Shown here: piece after piece, positions 1 to 12,100 of the stretch
Layout of the letters: every line of letters begins with the position of its first letter
How positions within the stretch are numbered: the first letter of the stretch is position 1
Program-made: the position numbers and the translations under genes
Notes under the pieces: model-generated
Database searches by the model: none
Seen by the model: the letters and a program-made list of their open reading frames with translations, nothing else
What the model was told of the DNA's origin: nothing
Assembly: GCA_021234155.1 (NCBI GenBank)
Contig: JAJEKV010000077.1
Span: 5,114,314 to 5,178,313, forward strand
Source: Isoetes taiwanensis
Lineage: Eukaryota > Streptophyta > Lycopodiopsida > Isoetales > Isoetaceae
Direction: 5' to 3'
Length of the DNA stretch: 64,000 nt

Positions 1-741
1 ATGCAAGTCCTGTCTTACATGCTAGGCCAACATAGATGTAAGAAATACGAGGGATGAATTGTGCAAATACAAGGGGAGTCTGCTAGCAAGGATAGGGGCG
101 ACGAACAGAATCAAAAAATTAAATCTCGATTATATATCTAGATAGGCACCTCTAGAAAATAAAAAATGAATTTTTGATTATATATGTCGATCAAAATGCC
201 CATTTTTTCGGTTTACAGATGGAACCACCTCTGCAACTATAGAGTTAGAGCATGACAGATTCGATCCTCACCTCGGCAAGTGTGGCAGATTGGTAGAATA
301 GAGCTCTCGCTGAAACATCATAAAAAGGACGATGCCCAGCAACGCTGGGCACCGTAACTAGTTATAGAATAGTTCCATGCTAATGGCTGCCAGATCCGAA
401 CTACGGTGTGCATTGAGGCCTTACAGAAGACATCCCAACCTACAAGCGTATTAGCAGAGCGTGCCTTTTCCAAAGAAGTAACTGGCAGATCGAATGGTGC
501 ATAATAAATTAACAAAAAGCGAACGTCAAAATTGTTCACGATCGTATAACTAACAATTAAACGCCCCAAAATGAAAGTTGTGAAAGATAATAAAATGAAC
601 GGTCAAGATCGCGCACAAACGATCATCTTATTTCGGCTTTAGTATTATATATAGATAGAAGACCTTATGAAGTACATGAACATGATATCATACACTACAC
701 ATGCTAAGATAGCATATAAGAGAAATTACATATACATATGA
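1..741. other. Interior of LTR element, no gene recognised
   Basis: This stretch lies downstream (minus strand) of the DUF7869-like gene. I see no protein domain, no polypurine tract and no second copy of the LTR found at 2984-4499, so the 3' LTR of that element, if it exists, lies left of the window. Short open frames here have no recognisable content. Confidence 0.4.
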
Positions 742-2965
742 TTATCGAGAACATGACTGAGATTGAGAGCCTTTAGCTGATGCTATGTCCTCCCACATGT
801 CAACAATGCATTTTGAAATCTGAACAATCTTTAGTCTTTTGCTATTTGCATTCCATGCATAATGTATAGCTTCTAACTTATCTTGATGGGTCGCCAAAGT
901 TTAGTTAAGCAACCTATATAGTCATGACCAATAGGCATCCACCATGATACTTATATATGGCCATAATTGGTAGACTCTGGATCCAAGATGGCATCTTCTG
1001 TTGTATAGCCCAACCACGTTAGAGTTTCATCGTCTCCAGGTCGGACCAAAACAAACATACCTTTCATAACATGTGCATGAAGATCGAACTCATCCATAGG
1101 CAACACTAGATGCCCATCTGCTGGCCCACAATAAGAAGGCAAAGTTCTTACAACCACGGCGGCTTCATCAACCACTAAAGTAAAGGAAAGGTTCTTGCCG
1201 TGTACGCAACCAAAAGTTATCATTTTGAACTCGCCCTAAAGAGACATCTTCCAAACATAAAAAGAATCTCGATCCAGTGATCCATAATTGCTTTATACTG
1301 TTGTGCAAACACAATATATTCTTAATTTTTGCAGAAGGAGTTCTATAATGCTATGTACTTGCTGATGCTGTCTGCCAGGCTAGGCAGATCTTTCAATGTC
1401 TTCCTTGGAGGGATATTTTTAGGCACCCTCTATTGGTGACGTTGGCTCGCCATTTTCATCCTCTTTCCACATTTTTATTCCTTTTTCTGGAAGCCACTCT
1501 TTATGGGTTGGCCGCATCTTATATTACATAATGGGCCATTTCTCATCCATTTTAAATCGGAATAGTAATGGGTCGGTACGACCTGTTACACGTTGGCCCT
1601 TATCAGAGATATATCCTTGACAAAGCCTTTCTAGTTTGGAACTTCATCCACAAAATATGGAACATGGGACTTTGCATTGCACTTGCTAAACAAGTAAAGC
1701 AACTCAGGTAAAGTTAGAGAATCCGATGAACTCATTAACGTCAAAAAGTTACCAAAGAATGCATCAATATCGTCATGAGTATGCCCAACCATCATGAAGC
1801 CAACCTCGATATCATCGAATACCTTAAGCTATGTCAAATAAAAAAGGTAGGAGAACATGTATCTATTTTTATTTTGACCAGATGCATTATCCAACTGCAA
1901 GTAGAGATTTTGAGGAAGGGGATTGAAGCCTTCTAAGTTGGCACTAGAAGATAAGGGCACCACATCCGTGTCTGCGCTAGCTTATGCTGCCGTGGTCGAG
2001 TATCTTTTATGATTTGCATTAATTTGCAATCTGTATTTTTGGTTCCACATAGATCACCACACTTGTCGTTGTCTTGCAACTCAAGATAGTGTAGGATCCT
2101 GGAAAGTGATCCAACATGGAAGTTTGATTCATCTTTCCAAAGATCAAGAGAGAAATGACCATAAGCCCGTCCACCATGACCATGTATCAATGCACCCGTC
2201 AAGCTGCTTTTTATGCAATCCTCTCTCCAAACTAACTTTACGAGATGCTGACCTCTTATTGTGAGTGTTTTGACCTGATCCATCTTGTCATGTATTATGC
2301 AAAGGTGACTTTCTGGTGAATGATGTGATAAGGCACGCCAATGCCAGTATTGACTCCTACGGGATCATTGTTTCAATATATGTGCCCACCATTGAATTGA
2401 AAGGTTGCGCCTCTCCCTTGTATTCTTTGTTCTTTCCCATTCCTGCTTAATGACTACACATGTGTTACATCTTTCCAATTCTTGCTGTTTTTTTTGCTAT
2501 GCTGACATATGGAATGTCCCATTTCCAAATAGTGTACAAAGAAGGCAAAGTTATACTTTTTTCCGCCAACTCTTCCACCACGGCAACCACTTCCTTATGT
2601 ATGCTCTTCTTGTAGGATAGAAGGAAGTTTGCAAACATTCTCCCTTATATCATACTTTGAGATTGTTTCGGGGAGCCTTAGATTCACACAAATCCGAGCT
2701 ATATTAAGAGAGTTGTGGCCTTTCAAAGTTGACCTATCTTTTTGCTCTTATAGCTACGATCTTCTACTTTTGGTTTCACATCATCATCACTTAGTTCCCT
2801 TTCATGCAGGATTTTATAATCCCACTTTCCTCTCAAGACGAGGGTGATATGGAAAGGAGAAAGATTGATGTTGTTACCTTCGTATTACCTTTCCTCTGAA
2901 GCTCCTTTGAAGTTTTTTGTTTCGACAAAAGTTTTCCGTCAATCCTTGCATTATCTATGAACTCG
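742..2965 (-). pseudogene. DUF7869-family gene remnant, DDE-like, inside an LTR element
   Basis: No function is established that I know of. Read right to left, the minus strand gives a nearly continuous protein broken by frame shifts and stops. In order: an N-terminal piece starting KFEFIDNARIDGK (about 2880-2965); a Trp/Lys-rich segment (about 2400-2600); SHLCIIHDKMDQVKT (around 2275-2310); LTGALIHGHG (about 2180-2210); LYLQLDNASGQNKNRY (about 1865-1900); VGHTHDDIDAFFGNF (about 1740-1790); and a C-terminal part with VRPGDDETLTWLGY and SWWMPIGHDYIGCL (about 905-1060). The frame ends at a TAA at 742-744. The motifs MDQxKT, LQLDN and VGHTHxDID are the signature I remember for DUF7869 proteins of plants and other eukaryotes. 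The gene starts directly behind a retrotransposon primer-binding site and no gag or pol is seen. Stops near 1840 and 2360 mean it is not intact as read. Confidence 0.72.
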
Positions 2966-2969
2966 AACT

Positions 2970-2983
2970 TGGCTCTGATACCA
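2970..2983 (-). other. Primer-binding site (initiator Met-tRNA)
   Basis: The minus strand reads TGGTATCAGAGCCA, the complement of the 3' end of plant initiator Met-tRNA and the standard Ty1/copia-type primer-binding site. It directly abuts the LTR end ...TCTAACA. This fixes the LTR boundary and the minus orientation. Confidence 0.93.
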
Positions 2984-3083
2984 TGTTAGATATATGGCAT
3001 GCAAGGAAGAGAGAGATGCGACAAGACAAAGAGAACACAAGTTAATCCCAAAGTGATGATAATATTCATGAAGAGAGCATGCT

Positions 3084-3091
3084 CTTTTATA
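3084..3091 (-). promoter_or_regulatory. TATA box of the LTR
   Basis: TATAAAAG on the minus strand lies about 100 bp upstream of the LTR 3' end. It is followed by a pyrimidine-rich U5-like sequence (CTCTTTGTCTTGTCGC). Position and sequence fit a Pol II core promoter driving the element RNA. Confidence 0.65.
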
Positions 3092-3224
3092 CAACGAGGG
3101 TTACCATTTAGCTCCTTGAGCCAAAATAGACAAAGGACAAAGGTTGCATACATATATAAACAAGAAATTTAATGCGTCCTACGGTGCATGTTCCATTCTC
3201 TAAGATTCTACCAAGGTTTTCTTA

Positions 3225-3870
3225 GAGGGTTCGTGAGCATTTCTCTAAATTTTATAAGATTTTTTCTAGATTCCATTAGATTTCTCTAGATTCTCCAAGA
3301 TTTTATGAAGATCCCCTTAGATTCTCTTAGATTCATTTAGATTTTATGAGATTGCCCCAGGTTCCCTTACATTACATGAGATTCAAAGAGATTCAATAAA
3401 GATTCCCTTAGATACTCTAAGATTTCATCAACATTTTCTTAGATTCCCTTAGATTTTATGAAGATTCCTTTAGATCCTCCAAATTTTAAGAGATTCCCTT
3501 AGGCTTGTAAATATTTTCCTAGATTCTCTTACATTTTATAAGATTTTCTTACATTTTATTAGATTCTTCTGGATTCCTTTACATTCTAGAACTTTTTAGA
3601 ACATTCTAAGACTTTCTGGAACATTCTAAGACTTTTAGTATATTCTAGAACTTTCTGGAAGTATTTCCCTAGATTTCCTTACATTCCCGTAGATTCCCCT
3701 ACATTCTAGAACATTGTAAAACTTATTAGAACAATTTGGAACTTTCTGGAAGAATTTTCTTAGATCCCCCCTGGATTCTCTTATGTTCTAGAAGTTTCTA
3801 GAAGATTCTAGAACTTTCTAGAGCCTTCCAGAACATTCTAGAACCTTCTTGAACTAGCTAGAATGTTATA
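3225..3870. repeat. Degenerate AGATTC / TTCTAGAA tract
   Basis: About 650 bp of loosely tandem short units. On the plus strand the left half is dominated by variants of CTTAGATTC and TTTTATGAGATT. The right half is dominated by near-palindromic TTCTAGAA, as in ACATTCTAGAACTTTCTAGA. The unit is about 10-15 bp with no fixed period. It lies inside the LTR U3. Confidence 0.85.
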
Positions 3871-3944
3871 GGGTATTTTATTTTAATGGTAACATTGCCC
3901 TTAAGTATATTTGAAACATAAATTTTTCATGGAATTAATGCTTG

Positions 3945-4012
3945 GTCCAGTGGTTAGAATGGGGGGCTGGGGGGTCAATGGCCAAGGTTCGAATCCCCCA
4001 CGCAACATAAAT
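3945..4012 (+). repeat. tRNA-derived SINE-like head
   Basis: The sequence TGGTCCAGTGGTTAGAAT resembles a Pol III box A, and AAGGTTCGAATCCCCCACGC, about 45 bp further on, contains a good box B (GGTTCGAATCC). Spacing and sequence are those of a tRNA-like head. A weaker echo of the second part (GGGTTTCGATCTCTCACGCA) follows near 4080. No poly-A or target duplication was identified, so the element limits are open. Confidence 0.55.
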
Positions 4013-4114
4013 ATTTTAAAAGCCTTTTCCTAAGGGATGAGCATTCAACTTAGGACTGTGAGGATCTTGGACCCGATCAAGGGTTTCGATCTCTCACGCA
4101 ACATGAGCCATAGG

Positions 4115-4365
4115 ATCTATTACATATAATTCTCAAAGTCATGTGTGTGCCGTGGGATGTGTGCCAAGCCACGGAGCCGCGGAGATCTTGGATCGATGGT
4201 CGGGATCAAGAAGAACACGACCGTGGGATCGCTTTTGCATATAATTCCAAAGCCATGTGCACCATAGGATGTGCCAAAGCAACATGAGGCGTGAGGATCT
4301 CGGACGGACGATCGGGGATCAGATCAACCTCGACCGAGTAGGATCGCTTTTACATATAATGGATA
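4115..4365. repeat. Three ~115 bp subrepeats in the LTR
   Basis: The phrase GGATC(G)CTTTTxCATATAAT recurs at about 4112-4130, 4228-4245 and 4342-4360. Between copies lie related CCAAAGCCA / GTGGGATGTG / GAGGATCTCGGA sequences. The spacing is about 115 bp. This looks like tandem amplification of a U3 segment. Confidence 0.7.
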
Positions 4366-5143
4366 CAAACTCCTGAAGCCATTCTGGCCAGATCGACACG
4401 TCCCAAAGCCACGTGAGCCATGGGATCCCGGATCAATGGTCGGATTGAGTAGGACAAACATAAGAACATATATATGTTATGATATAACACGCTCCAACAG
4501 AATAGACAATTCTGGTGGAGATGTCTAAGAAGTGCTTGCTATAAAAAAATAGGTTCAATGGAGAGAAACAAGTCAATATAATGCTCTCCCTAGTTCAAGA
4601 GCAATGAAAATTGATTTTTGGGAGCATGGAAAACTATGCTTGTTGATCATATGACCAAAAAACGCCCTAAATTCCAATCAGTGTCAGGGCTAATTCATTT
4701 TATCTGGAAAGGCAGCTCACTTGTATATTGTAACAATTTTATTTCTGGCATTCTACTATACATTTGCAAGCAATGTACAACTAGTTGTATGGAATGCATT
4801 GCAAAATGTTAAAACGTGTAATTATCTCCATCAACTTAATAATTACATGTTCAATAGGAGTAACTTCATCGTGATAATCACATGTCCAACAACAGTCACT
4901 AAAGCAAGGATAAAAGAGAATTTCTTAGGGTAATGAGGTTGAAGATAAGACCATTGGGGATAAGAGAGAGAAAAGAGAATTTTGTCGTATGAAAAATAAG
5001 GATCACTGCCCTCCAAAAACTCGTGGATCCAAATATGTCTGAGAAAAAGAAGAGAAAATCTTGTAATATTGCTTCACTCTTCAGGAAATTAACTACTTGG
5101 GATGATGTTATAAGCTTCGTGGAGCAAATGTCAAAGATTTCAT

Positions 5144-5308
5144 GTGCTTTTTAAACATAAATTCTGTTGTTTTTGCTTAATCTACAGATAAGACGATTTC
5201 TATAGTTGTTTTGTGTGCTGCTGGATATGTGCTTTTTAAACATAAATTCTGTTGTTTATGCTTGATCTACGGATAAGACGATTTCTATAGTTGTTTTGTG
5301 TGCTGCTG
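5144..5308. repeat. Tandem duplication, ~85 bp
   Basis: The phrase GTGCTTTTTAAACATAAATT, with the following ~60 bp up to GTTTTGTGTGCTGCTG, occurs at about 5144-5220 and again at about 5229-5308. There are only a few substitutions, so the duplication is fairly young. Confidence 0.9.
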
Positions 5309-5898
5309 CTCGTTTTTTCTTATATGCTTCTACATGTACATACAAGCTTCCATAGTTCGTCTAAACAATCTAAGGTTACTTTCGCAGTGTAAACTTCTAA
5401 TGATATCTCTAAATTGTCTTATGTTTGAAATTCTACTCTCACTTTCATGTTCAAGACCAATGATATATCTTCTACAATGTGATGGTTAAAAATAGAGAGT
5501 TCGGTTAGTCACCATAAAAGTCCACTATGGTGTTAGCACATGGTTCAACTCGGCAACGACACATCTATAAGTAGCTAAATTATATGTTCAAATTAGCTCG
5601 CGATTGTAGCTAACTAATAATACTTTAAAGCTAGAATTACTCCAATAGACGTCCCAAAATGGCTATTAATGATCTGAATCCGATTTGGGCAAAAGAACTC
5701 AAGGCAACCACTGTACATGAATGATCAGCCATAACGCGTTGTATGCATTTTGTAATCTCTTGAAAAGAGCAACATTAGGGTCTTGCATTGGTTGGCAAAT
5801 AGATCCAAAGGTACGAAATATGCATTTCATATTTGTCTTGGGATAAAGTCTAATGTGTAGTTACTTTTTCTTAGATTCTAAACATCAGTATATTTGTT

Positions 5899-6130
5899 GA
5901 GGTACATAAAGTCCCATTCTGACTAAAAATCCAACATCATGCCTTTAGAAGAATACCAAGGTATATGGTTAACATATACACATACTATACCTAATAATAT
6001 ATTGCTCAATAACTGGATGCATTTGTCGGGGTACATATAATCTTATATATTTGGCATTATGCCTTTAGAAGGATATTAAATGTATAGTGTTGGACACATG
6101 CACATACTGCCAACTATATTGCTCAATACA
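5899..6130. repeat. Tandem duplication, ~120 bp
   Basis: Two diverged copies, each with GGxACATA, then CATxATGCCTTTAGAAG, then ATATTGCTCAATA, starting near 5899 and 6029. The equivalent points GCCTTTAGAAG are 120 bp apart (5941 and 6061). Confidence 0.8.
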
Positions 6131-9100
6131 TTGGTTTCACCAACACGATGCCCAGTATCAAGGCAACTTGGCCTTACCATTCGGCATCGCAGCAACCTCG
6201 CACAACTAACATTCATAAGTACTTATTAGCATTTCCCAAGCAACTTACTCAGAGACATCTCTTTTCCTTCTCAACATTGGAGAGAAATGTGATACATAAT
6301 TCAAAGTGGCAAGTCATTTTTATAACCTTCAAATTTCATGTTTCACATTTCATATTTTAAAAACCTTTATGTTGATACATAATATTTGAAGTTATGTATT
6401 GTTATTATTGGTCCAAGATCTTAAGCTTAAAACTTCAAATGTAGCCTAAAAGGTTCTAAAGGGACCCAAAAGGCTCTATTTGCATGAAACGCTAGAAATT
6501 TAACGCAAAAAATACATGCACAAAAGCCTAACGCATGACAAGCTCCAAATCATTACCCTGAACTATGCGTGCCATTATATTCACTATTGCATTATGCTTT
6601 TTGTTATTCCTATCCATGGGTAATGCCTAAAACCTAAACTATATACTTGGTCCTCCAGAACCAATTACATTTGTACATCCTTATTCCATTTTATAAAATT
6701 ATATTAGTCACCCATTCCACATCCGTAGTAATTAGGCAAATTCGAACTGCGATTTCTAGTTATAGTTAAGCGTAAAACTCATACTTGATTTTGATCTTTT
6801 GTAATTTGACCAATATGATTATTTGTGAAAAGAGTTGGATGATTGATGAATTTTCCATGGTCATGAATAAATTTCTTGAAGTGAAGATGATGCATGGTAA
6901 TTCTCACACATCTAAATGATTGGAATTACACTTGTTCATATTATTTCTTCTCAAAATGAGGAGTGGATAGGAAGAATTGAATTGAAGGAGACTTTTGGGC
7001 ATCAATTGTGGGGGGCAACTAAAAGTTAAAAGCAATAACAAAACGAAACGTGCTCGTAAACCATATTGTATTTCATCATTTTCAAGTGGAGAGTTTGTTT
7101 GCTACCTAAAGTTTAGACATTTTTCTTTCATATTACGAGAAAAAGGCCATGAAAATATGTTCCTTAAAGGATCATCCCTTACTTGTTCAAAGGAGGTAAC
7201 AAAGCTCCCAAACAAATGAAGCTACAAGGAGACCATATAATAATCATAATATGTTGCCGCCACTTACCAACCAATATAGTGGTATGTGTGGTATAGTATG
7301 TAGGTTATTTTATAATTCCTTTTTAGTTTTTTCCTCCTCATCTTCCTTTTTCAACATGAAAAAATCCCGTTAAACATGCCAAATGAGAAGTTAAGACGAA
7401 AGTACTCACTACGGGATGAGCATATCATTGACAGGTATGTAGGTCCTAGGTCATATTCTTTTACATATAATTTATCATTCTACCGAGACGTCGGATGTAT
7501 ACATATTATGGGATTTGTATCCTTATATGATCATATTCAGAAAAAAATGCAGTCTAGTTGGGGTTTTCGATTTGAGCCTCTCTCGAGGGAGTAAAATTGA
7601 AGAGAGGTGCATTCATTATCTAATATGATGTAATTAGCAAAAAAGTTAGCGAAAAGTTAGAAGCTAGGTTAGTTGAATAAAGTAGTAAAAAGGACTAAAA
7701 TTTGTGGATTTTGGTCACAACGGACGGTCGAATCTTGCACAACTCACTATTTTTATCTTTGGGAAATGTCTATAGCTATGATAATTTGACAGAGGATAAT
7801 GTAAGTTCTTCAAGATTCATTCTTTGCATTAAGTTAAGAAAGATCACCGGTTTATTTTTCCAACTCTGAGGGTAAATGCCTTACTTAGGTTTATAGAAGG
7901 TCCGGCAAAAAAGAGGGAAGAGAAGATACATAAAAAATGCCAACATATCCTATAATGAAGCACGCTAGAAGCTTCTTTTGTTTCGATTTCTTGAGATGCG
8001 TAGGGAAGTTCATTTTCTAGCAGTTCATGTAATTGAACTAATAATGAGGACATGCAGCACATGTTTTTATAAAACAAATCCATGGGTTTTACTCTCTCTT
8101 TTCCTTTTCTTTTTTTGTTAGTGCACGATTGTGTTACGTAGCTCCATAAATGTCATATTCTTTGCAGCAACTATCATTTTTGCATCCCTAGCCATCCAAT
8201 TAGTTCTACATTGAAGAAACATATGACTAAGTGATTGTTTTGATTGCAAGGCATATACGTTTGCATGTCAACAACCAGTTTATATTCCTCATGAGATTGA
8301 GTTTTTTTAGCAGTCCTAATTTTTTTTTGCAAAGTTTTTGATGGATGATTGTGCTTGATTTCGGTTGATTTTGATACCATGCTTGGTACGCAGCAGAACT
8401 ACTCACCACTACGTGACATAGTTGTGGGTTAATTTGTTGTCCGACCCAGCTAAAATGTTCAAAGAGTGCCTTAATAGACTTCTGGCCAAGTAATGTGTTG
8501 GACCGGGTGAGGATAGCCCTCATAAATTTGCATAAGCTAATAAGATACACGTTTTAATCATTTATCTTTTTGCAAAGAAAGCCGAAACTTAATCTTTAAA
8601 AAAAGACAAGTGGGAATAAAGGAAATGCCAAAACCATCCGGCGGTAGAGGAGGAGGTTGATGCTAAGTGGAAAGACATTCCAGGAATTTAAGTGACTAAA
8701 GTATATTTCTATTATATTCTCTTTACCCAATGAGAGGCTTCGACTCAAGAAACTCACATTCTAGAATCCATGGTCATGAAAATGAGTGGCCTTAAAAGTT
8801 GTGCACATAAGCTCATTTCAGCCCTTTCTCCTCAGTGCCCTTGCTAGATTATTGCAATATTATTCTTACACAACACAATAGCGTTGTGCATTCATAGAAA
8901 AATTGTGCATACAGGAAATTTTGGTGTTCATCCTTTTTACTTTTTGCATGTATAGAATCTCATATTTCTGGGGTTAGTGCATCTTTTTTATGGGCAAAAA
9001 ATGAAAATGCGTTGTTCTGAGTATCCACGTACCAAATGCCTTAGTTATTACCTTAATGAGACACAGCAATTCTCTGAGGCTAAGAATGAAACATGAACTC

Positions 9101-9149
9101 CCTAATTCTGTACGTGGTCAGACCTTCGCCATCCACTGTAAGCGTATAG

Positions 9150-12100
9150 AGAATTAGTTTACTCAAACCACAAATGTAGATACATTGATCTCTTCAAAAT
9201 CATCTACCCAGCCCTTCTAAAAGAAAGGGCTCCCTACACACATTAAAGCAAATGAAGATACGGATTATGATGTTTTACAATCCAGAGGGACGCACCTTTT
9301 GTTTTGCATATGCCGAAGATCATGCCTTTTCCATTACGACTCGTTTCTTTAAAGGTTCTCCATCACTATGTCCATCGATGTAAAGTTCATAATGTGTTTC
9401 CATGATGGCTATTTCAGACCCTCAATATATGTTTTGTCTCATGATAAAGCAGGCAGGATTGGTCGTGACTGTTATATTTATTACAAGCAAAAGATTACCA
9501 CGTTTAATGAAAATCTAAAATTCAACGCCATCCTTTTCTTGTGCTGCATAGATGCTTACTTTAGCAATTCAAAGCCCGCAGTATTCCATGGTTCCAACTC
9601 TATTATATGCTGGAGTGAACGTTCTTGCTATTTCCACATCATCATGGGTTCATGCGCCAAGCAAAGACATCCAGATTAAATCCTTGATTCAAATGGCATT
9701 TGATTAGGTGAGAATGCTCTTGCTTCATCTATATACCCTGCACGTCCAAGAAGATCAGTGATGCAAGCATAGTGATTCAGCGTTGGTGGGATGTCATACT
9801 CTTTATGGGACTCCAAACCAGTGGCACCCTTCATTAACAAAGCAACCATGCCTACATGCTGAGAGAACCAGGAGCATTAACGTGATGTCAATTGGTTTCA
9901 CATCCTCTTGCTGCATTTGAACAAAGCTGTCTAAAGTATCTTGCCCTGTCCATGTTGGGCGAGGCTGCTATCAGTGCATTCCTTCAAAGTACTAAGACCT
10001 GTTTTAGGAAGTTTCCTAAATACTTCTTCTGCATCGTGATGCTCCCTGCCTTGGCATACATGTCAACAATTGTACTTCAAGAAAAACATCAATTTCTCCA
10101 TCAAGCTGCCGTATCATGGGCATTATACTTTTCAAGGGCACCGCCATCTGAATTACCAGGCACGAAGGGTAGCGGCCAAGTATTTGCTGTTTAATTGCTT
10201 TGAAGGGGATCCATTCTGGTACATCCTGAACCCATATCCTAAAAAATCATCGCATTCAAGTTGCACAATCACGTATGGATTCCATTAGAAACCTCGTAAC
10301 GCTTCCATCCACGTTGCTGCCAGCTCAGCGAAGGCGACACCCGGCAAAAATATCGCATCCATGTCAAACTCAAACGTTTGCATTTTTCCACTTCGTTCGC
10401 CCGTTAAAAATTTGCGCTGGGACTCCTTAAAGGATTACATTGTTTTGGCATTACATGTTCGCCGTGATACGGTCGGAAGTGCCGATAGCTGCCTCATAGC
10501 ACTTTCTGTTAGAACGCCGTCATTTGTCATGGCGTTCGCGGTCATACAGCTGGCATCCCTATGGAAATGTAAATGTAACCGGCTGTCAGGGAACCGCAGG
10601 CATGTCGAAGAGTGTACCAAACCAATGCCATCTCCTTTCAGTAGCCTGTTTTATGTACGGCAAAGCTGGGTTCGGCGCCCTTTATTACCCAAACTGATGA
10701 ATGCGACGAGATATAGCGAGGCTGCTTCAAGGTGAGCACGGGACTGAAGCCATCAAATCATCCCTGTCAGGGAGATGAAAGCAGCCTTATGGAACCTATG
10801 GCGCAACAAATCCCCGACTATTATGCTCCAAGTCACAGCATTTCTTTCTGAATGTTGTCAAACATTCTGCAGGCATCCTCTATACCCATATTTGGTATAC
10901 ATGTAAACCCACAGTGTATTCCCAATGAAGATATCTGAAACACAATTCAAACTTTGCAAAATGTCTGCATGGATATTCATACAAAGACAGGGCATGCAGG
11001 CAGGGTTGCAAATGATATATCGTTTGACTTCATATCGCTGTTTCCACATACAGGCGTGGAAGCTTCTGCATCATCGCCAAGGTGGGCATGTCCTGCAATG
11101 ACTGCATTCAAGTCCACAACATTCTAACATGCATCCATCAAGAGCGCGGGTGGGCATCATCTATGCATCCGCGCCAGCATACATGTCCACCAGGTACTGA
11201 CAGAAACATCACGGATGGCCAGCTAAGGAGCCTCGGCGCTGGTCGACGCCCCTGCTCAATAGCCTGACATATAAACACGTACAAAGCCTCAATACATGGA
11301 GGAATTATGGCGCTATCCAGCTACTGTCCTTCTGTTGCATCTTCCTGAACGTACTTTGGGAAAGTATAACCATCCTCTTTGAGAATAATATTACTATCAT
11401 TGCATTCCATGACCACGACATCCTTTTATACGTCTGTGAAACTTCAACAGCATCTTTGATGCTCTACATGCCAATATACATGTCAATAAAGAATTATTAT
11501 TTGGCTCATCATGATATCACTTTAAGGTTTGCATGGGATCCACAGGCATGAGTACTTCCCATGGCATTACTTCACTTGGCTGCGATATTTGCACATGCTC
11601 CCGGCGGTACTAATAAAAGCAACGGAGTTTAAGTTCCATTACACTGCCATTGCATTTTGTGGAAGAAGGTAATAGCCTTCTTACCGTTGTCGCTGCTGAG
11701 CATATCACCCGCGAATTTGGTATTCCATGATGCAGCATCCTGGGCAGTCGATGCGACTAAATGCTTGGCGCGCATCTTCTATGCATGCGTTTTATGCATC
11801 CCCGATAAGGGGCTTCAAGATAGAGTCGGCTTGCATTCAGATTTTTAAAGAATGCCAGCATGTAATTCTTTGACGGCATGCAGTGTTCCATGTTGCTGGT
11901 CTGGGCACCCAAAACCAGTAAGAAAGGTGATTCTGTTGACTTCCATCCTCCTCCTTCATTTGACCATAAGAGCTTAAATGGTTCAACATCATCTCGTTGT
12001 TGGGCATATCCTGTATCAAAGGAATTCCACGACCCATCTCTATTCATCATTCTATCAAATATAATACAGGCAACATGTACATTAACGCTTCCACATTTGC

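Larger units (their letters stand above)
2984..4499 (-). mobile_element. 5' LTR of a minus-strand LTR retrotransposon
   Basis: On the minus strand this 1516 bp block begins TGTTGGAGCGTGTTATATC and ends ATATATCTAACA. It therefore has TG...CA ends inside a short imperfect inverted repeat (TGTTGGA / TCTAACA). A TATAAAAG box lies about 100 bp before the end and a tRNA-iMet primer site follows at once. The U3 part is composite: about 115 bp subrepeats, a tRNA-like SINE head and a long AGATTC / TTCTAGAA tract. Only one LTR is in the window. The 3' partner is either off the left edge or lost, in which case no target duplication can be tested. Confidence 0.88.
4500..9149. other. Intergenic, no gene recognised
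   Basis: AT-rich sequence without recognisable protein domains. It contains two local duplications (listed separately). A small open frame at 8174-8380 (minus) starts MVSKSTEIKHNHPS but has no family I know. Confidence 0.4.

Noticed and set aside
245-310. Possible tRNA-like sequence (TGGCAGATTGGTAGAATAG)
   Set aside because: Box A-like only; no box B at a suitable distance downstream.
8360-8385. Minus strand AAGCATGGTATCAAAATCAA looks like a primer-binding site after an LTR ending in CA
   Set aside because: Only the first eight bases fit the tRNA-iMet complement and no LTR structure or second copy is visible to the right.
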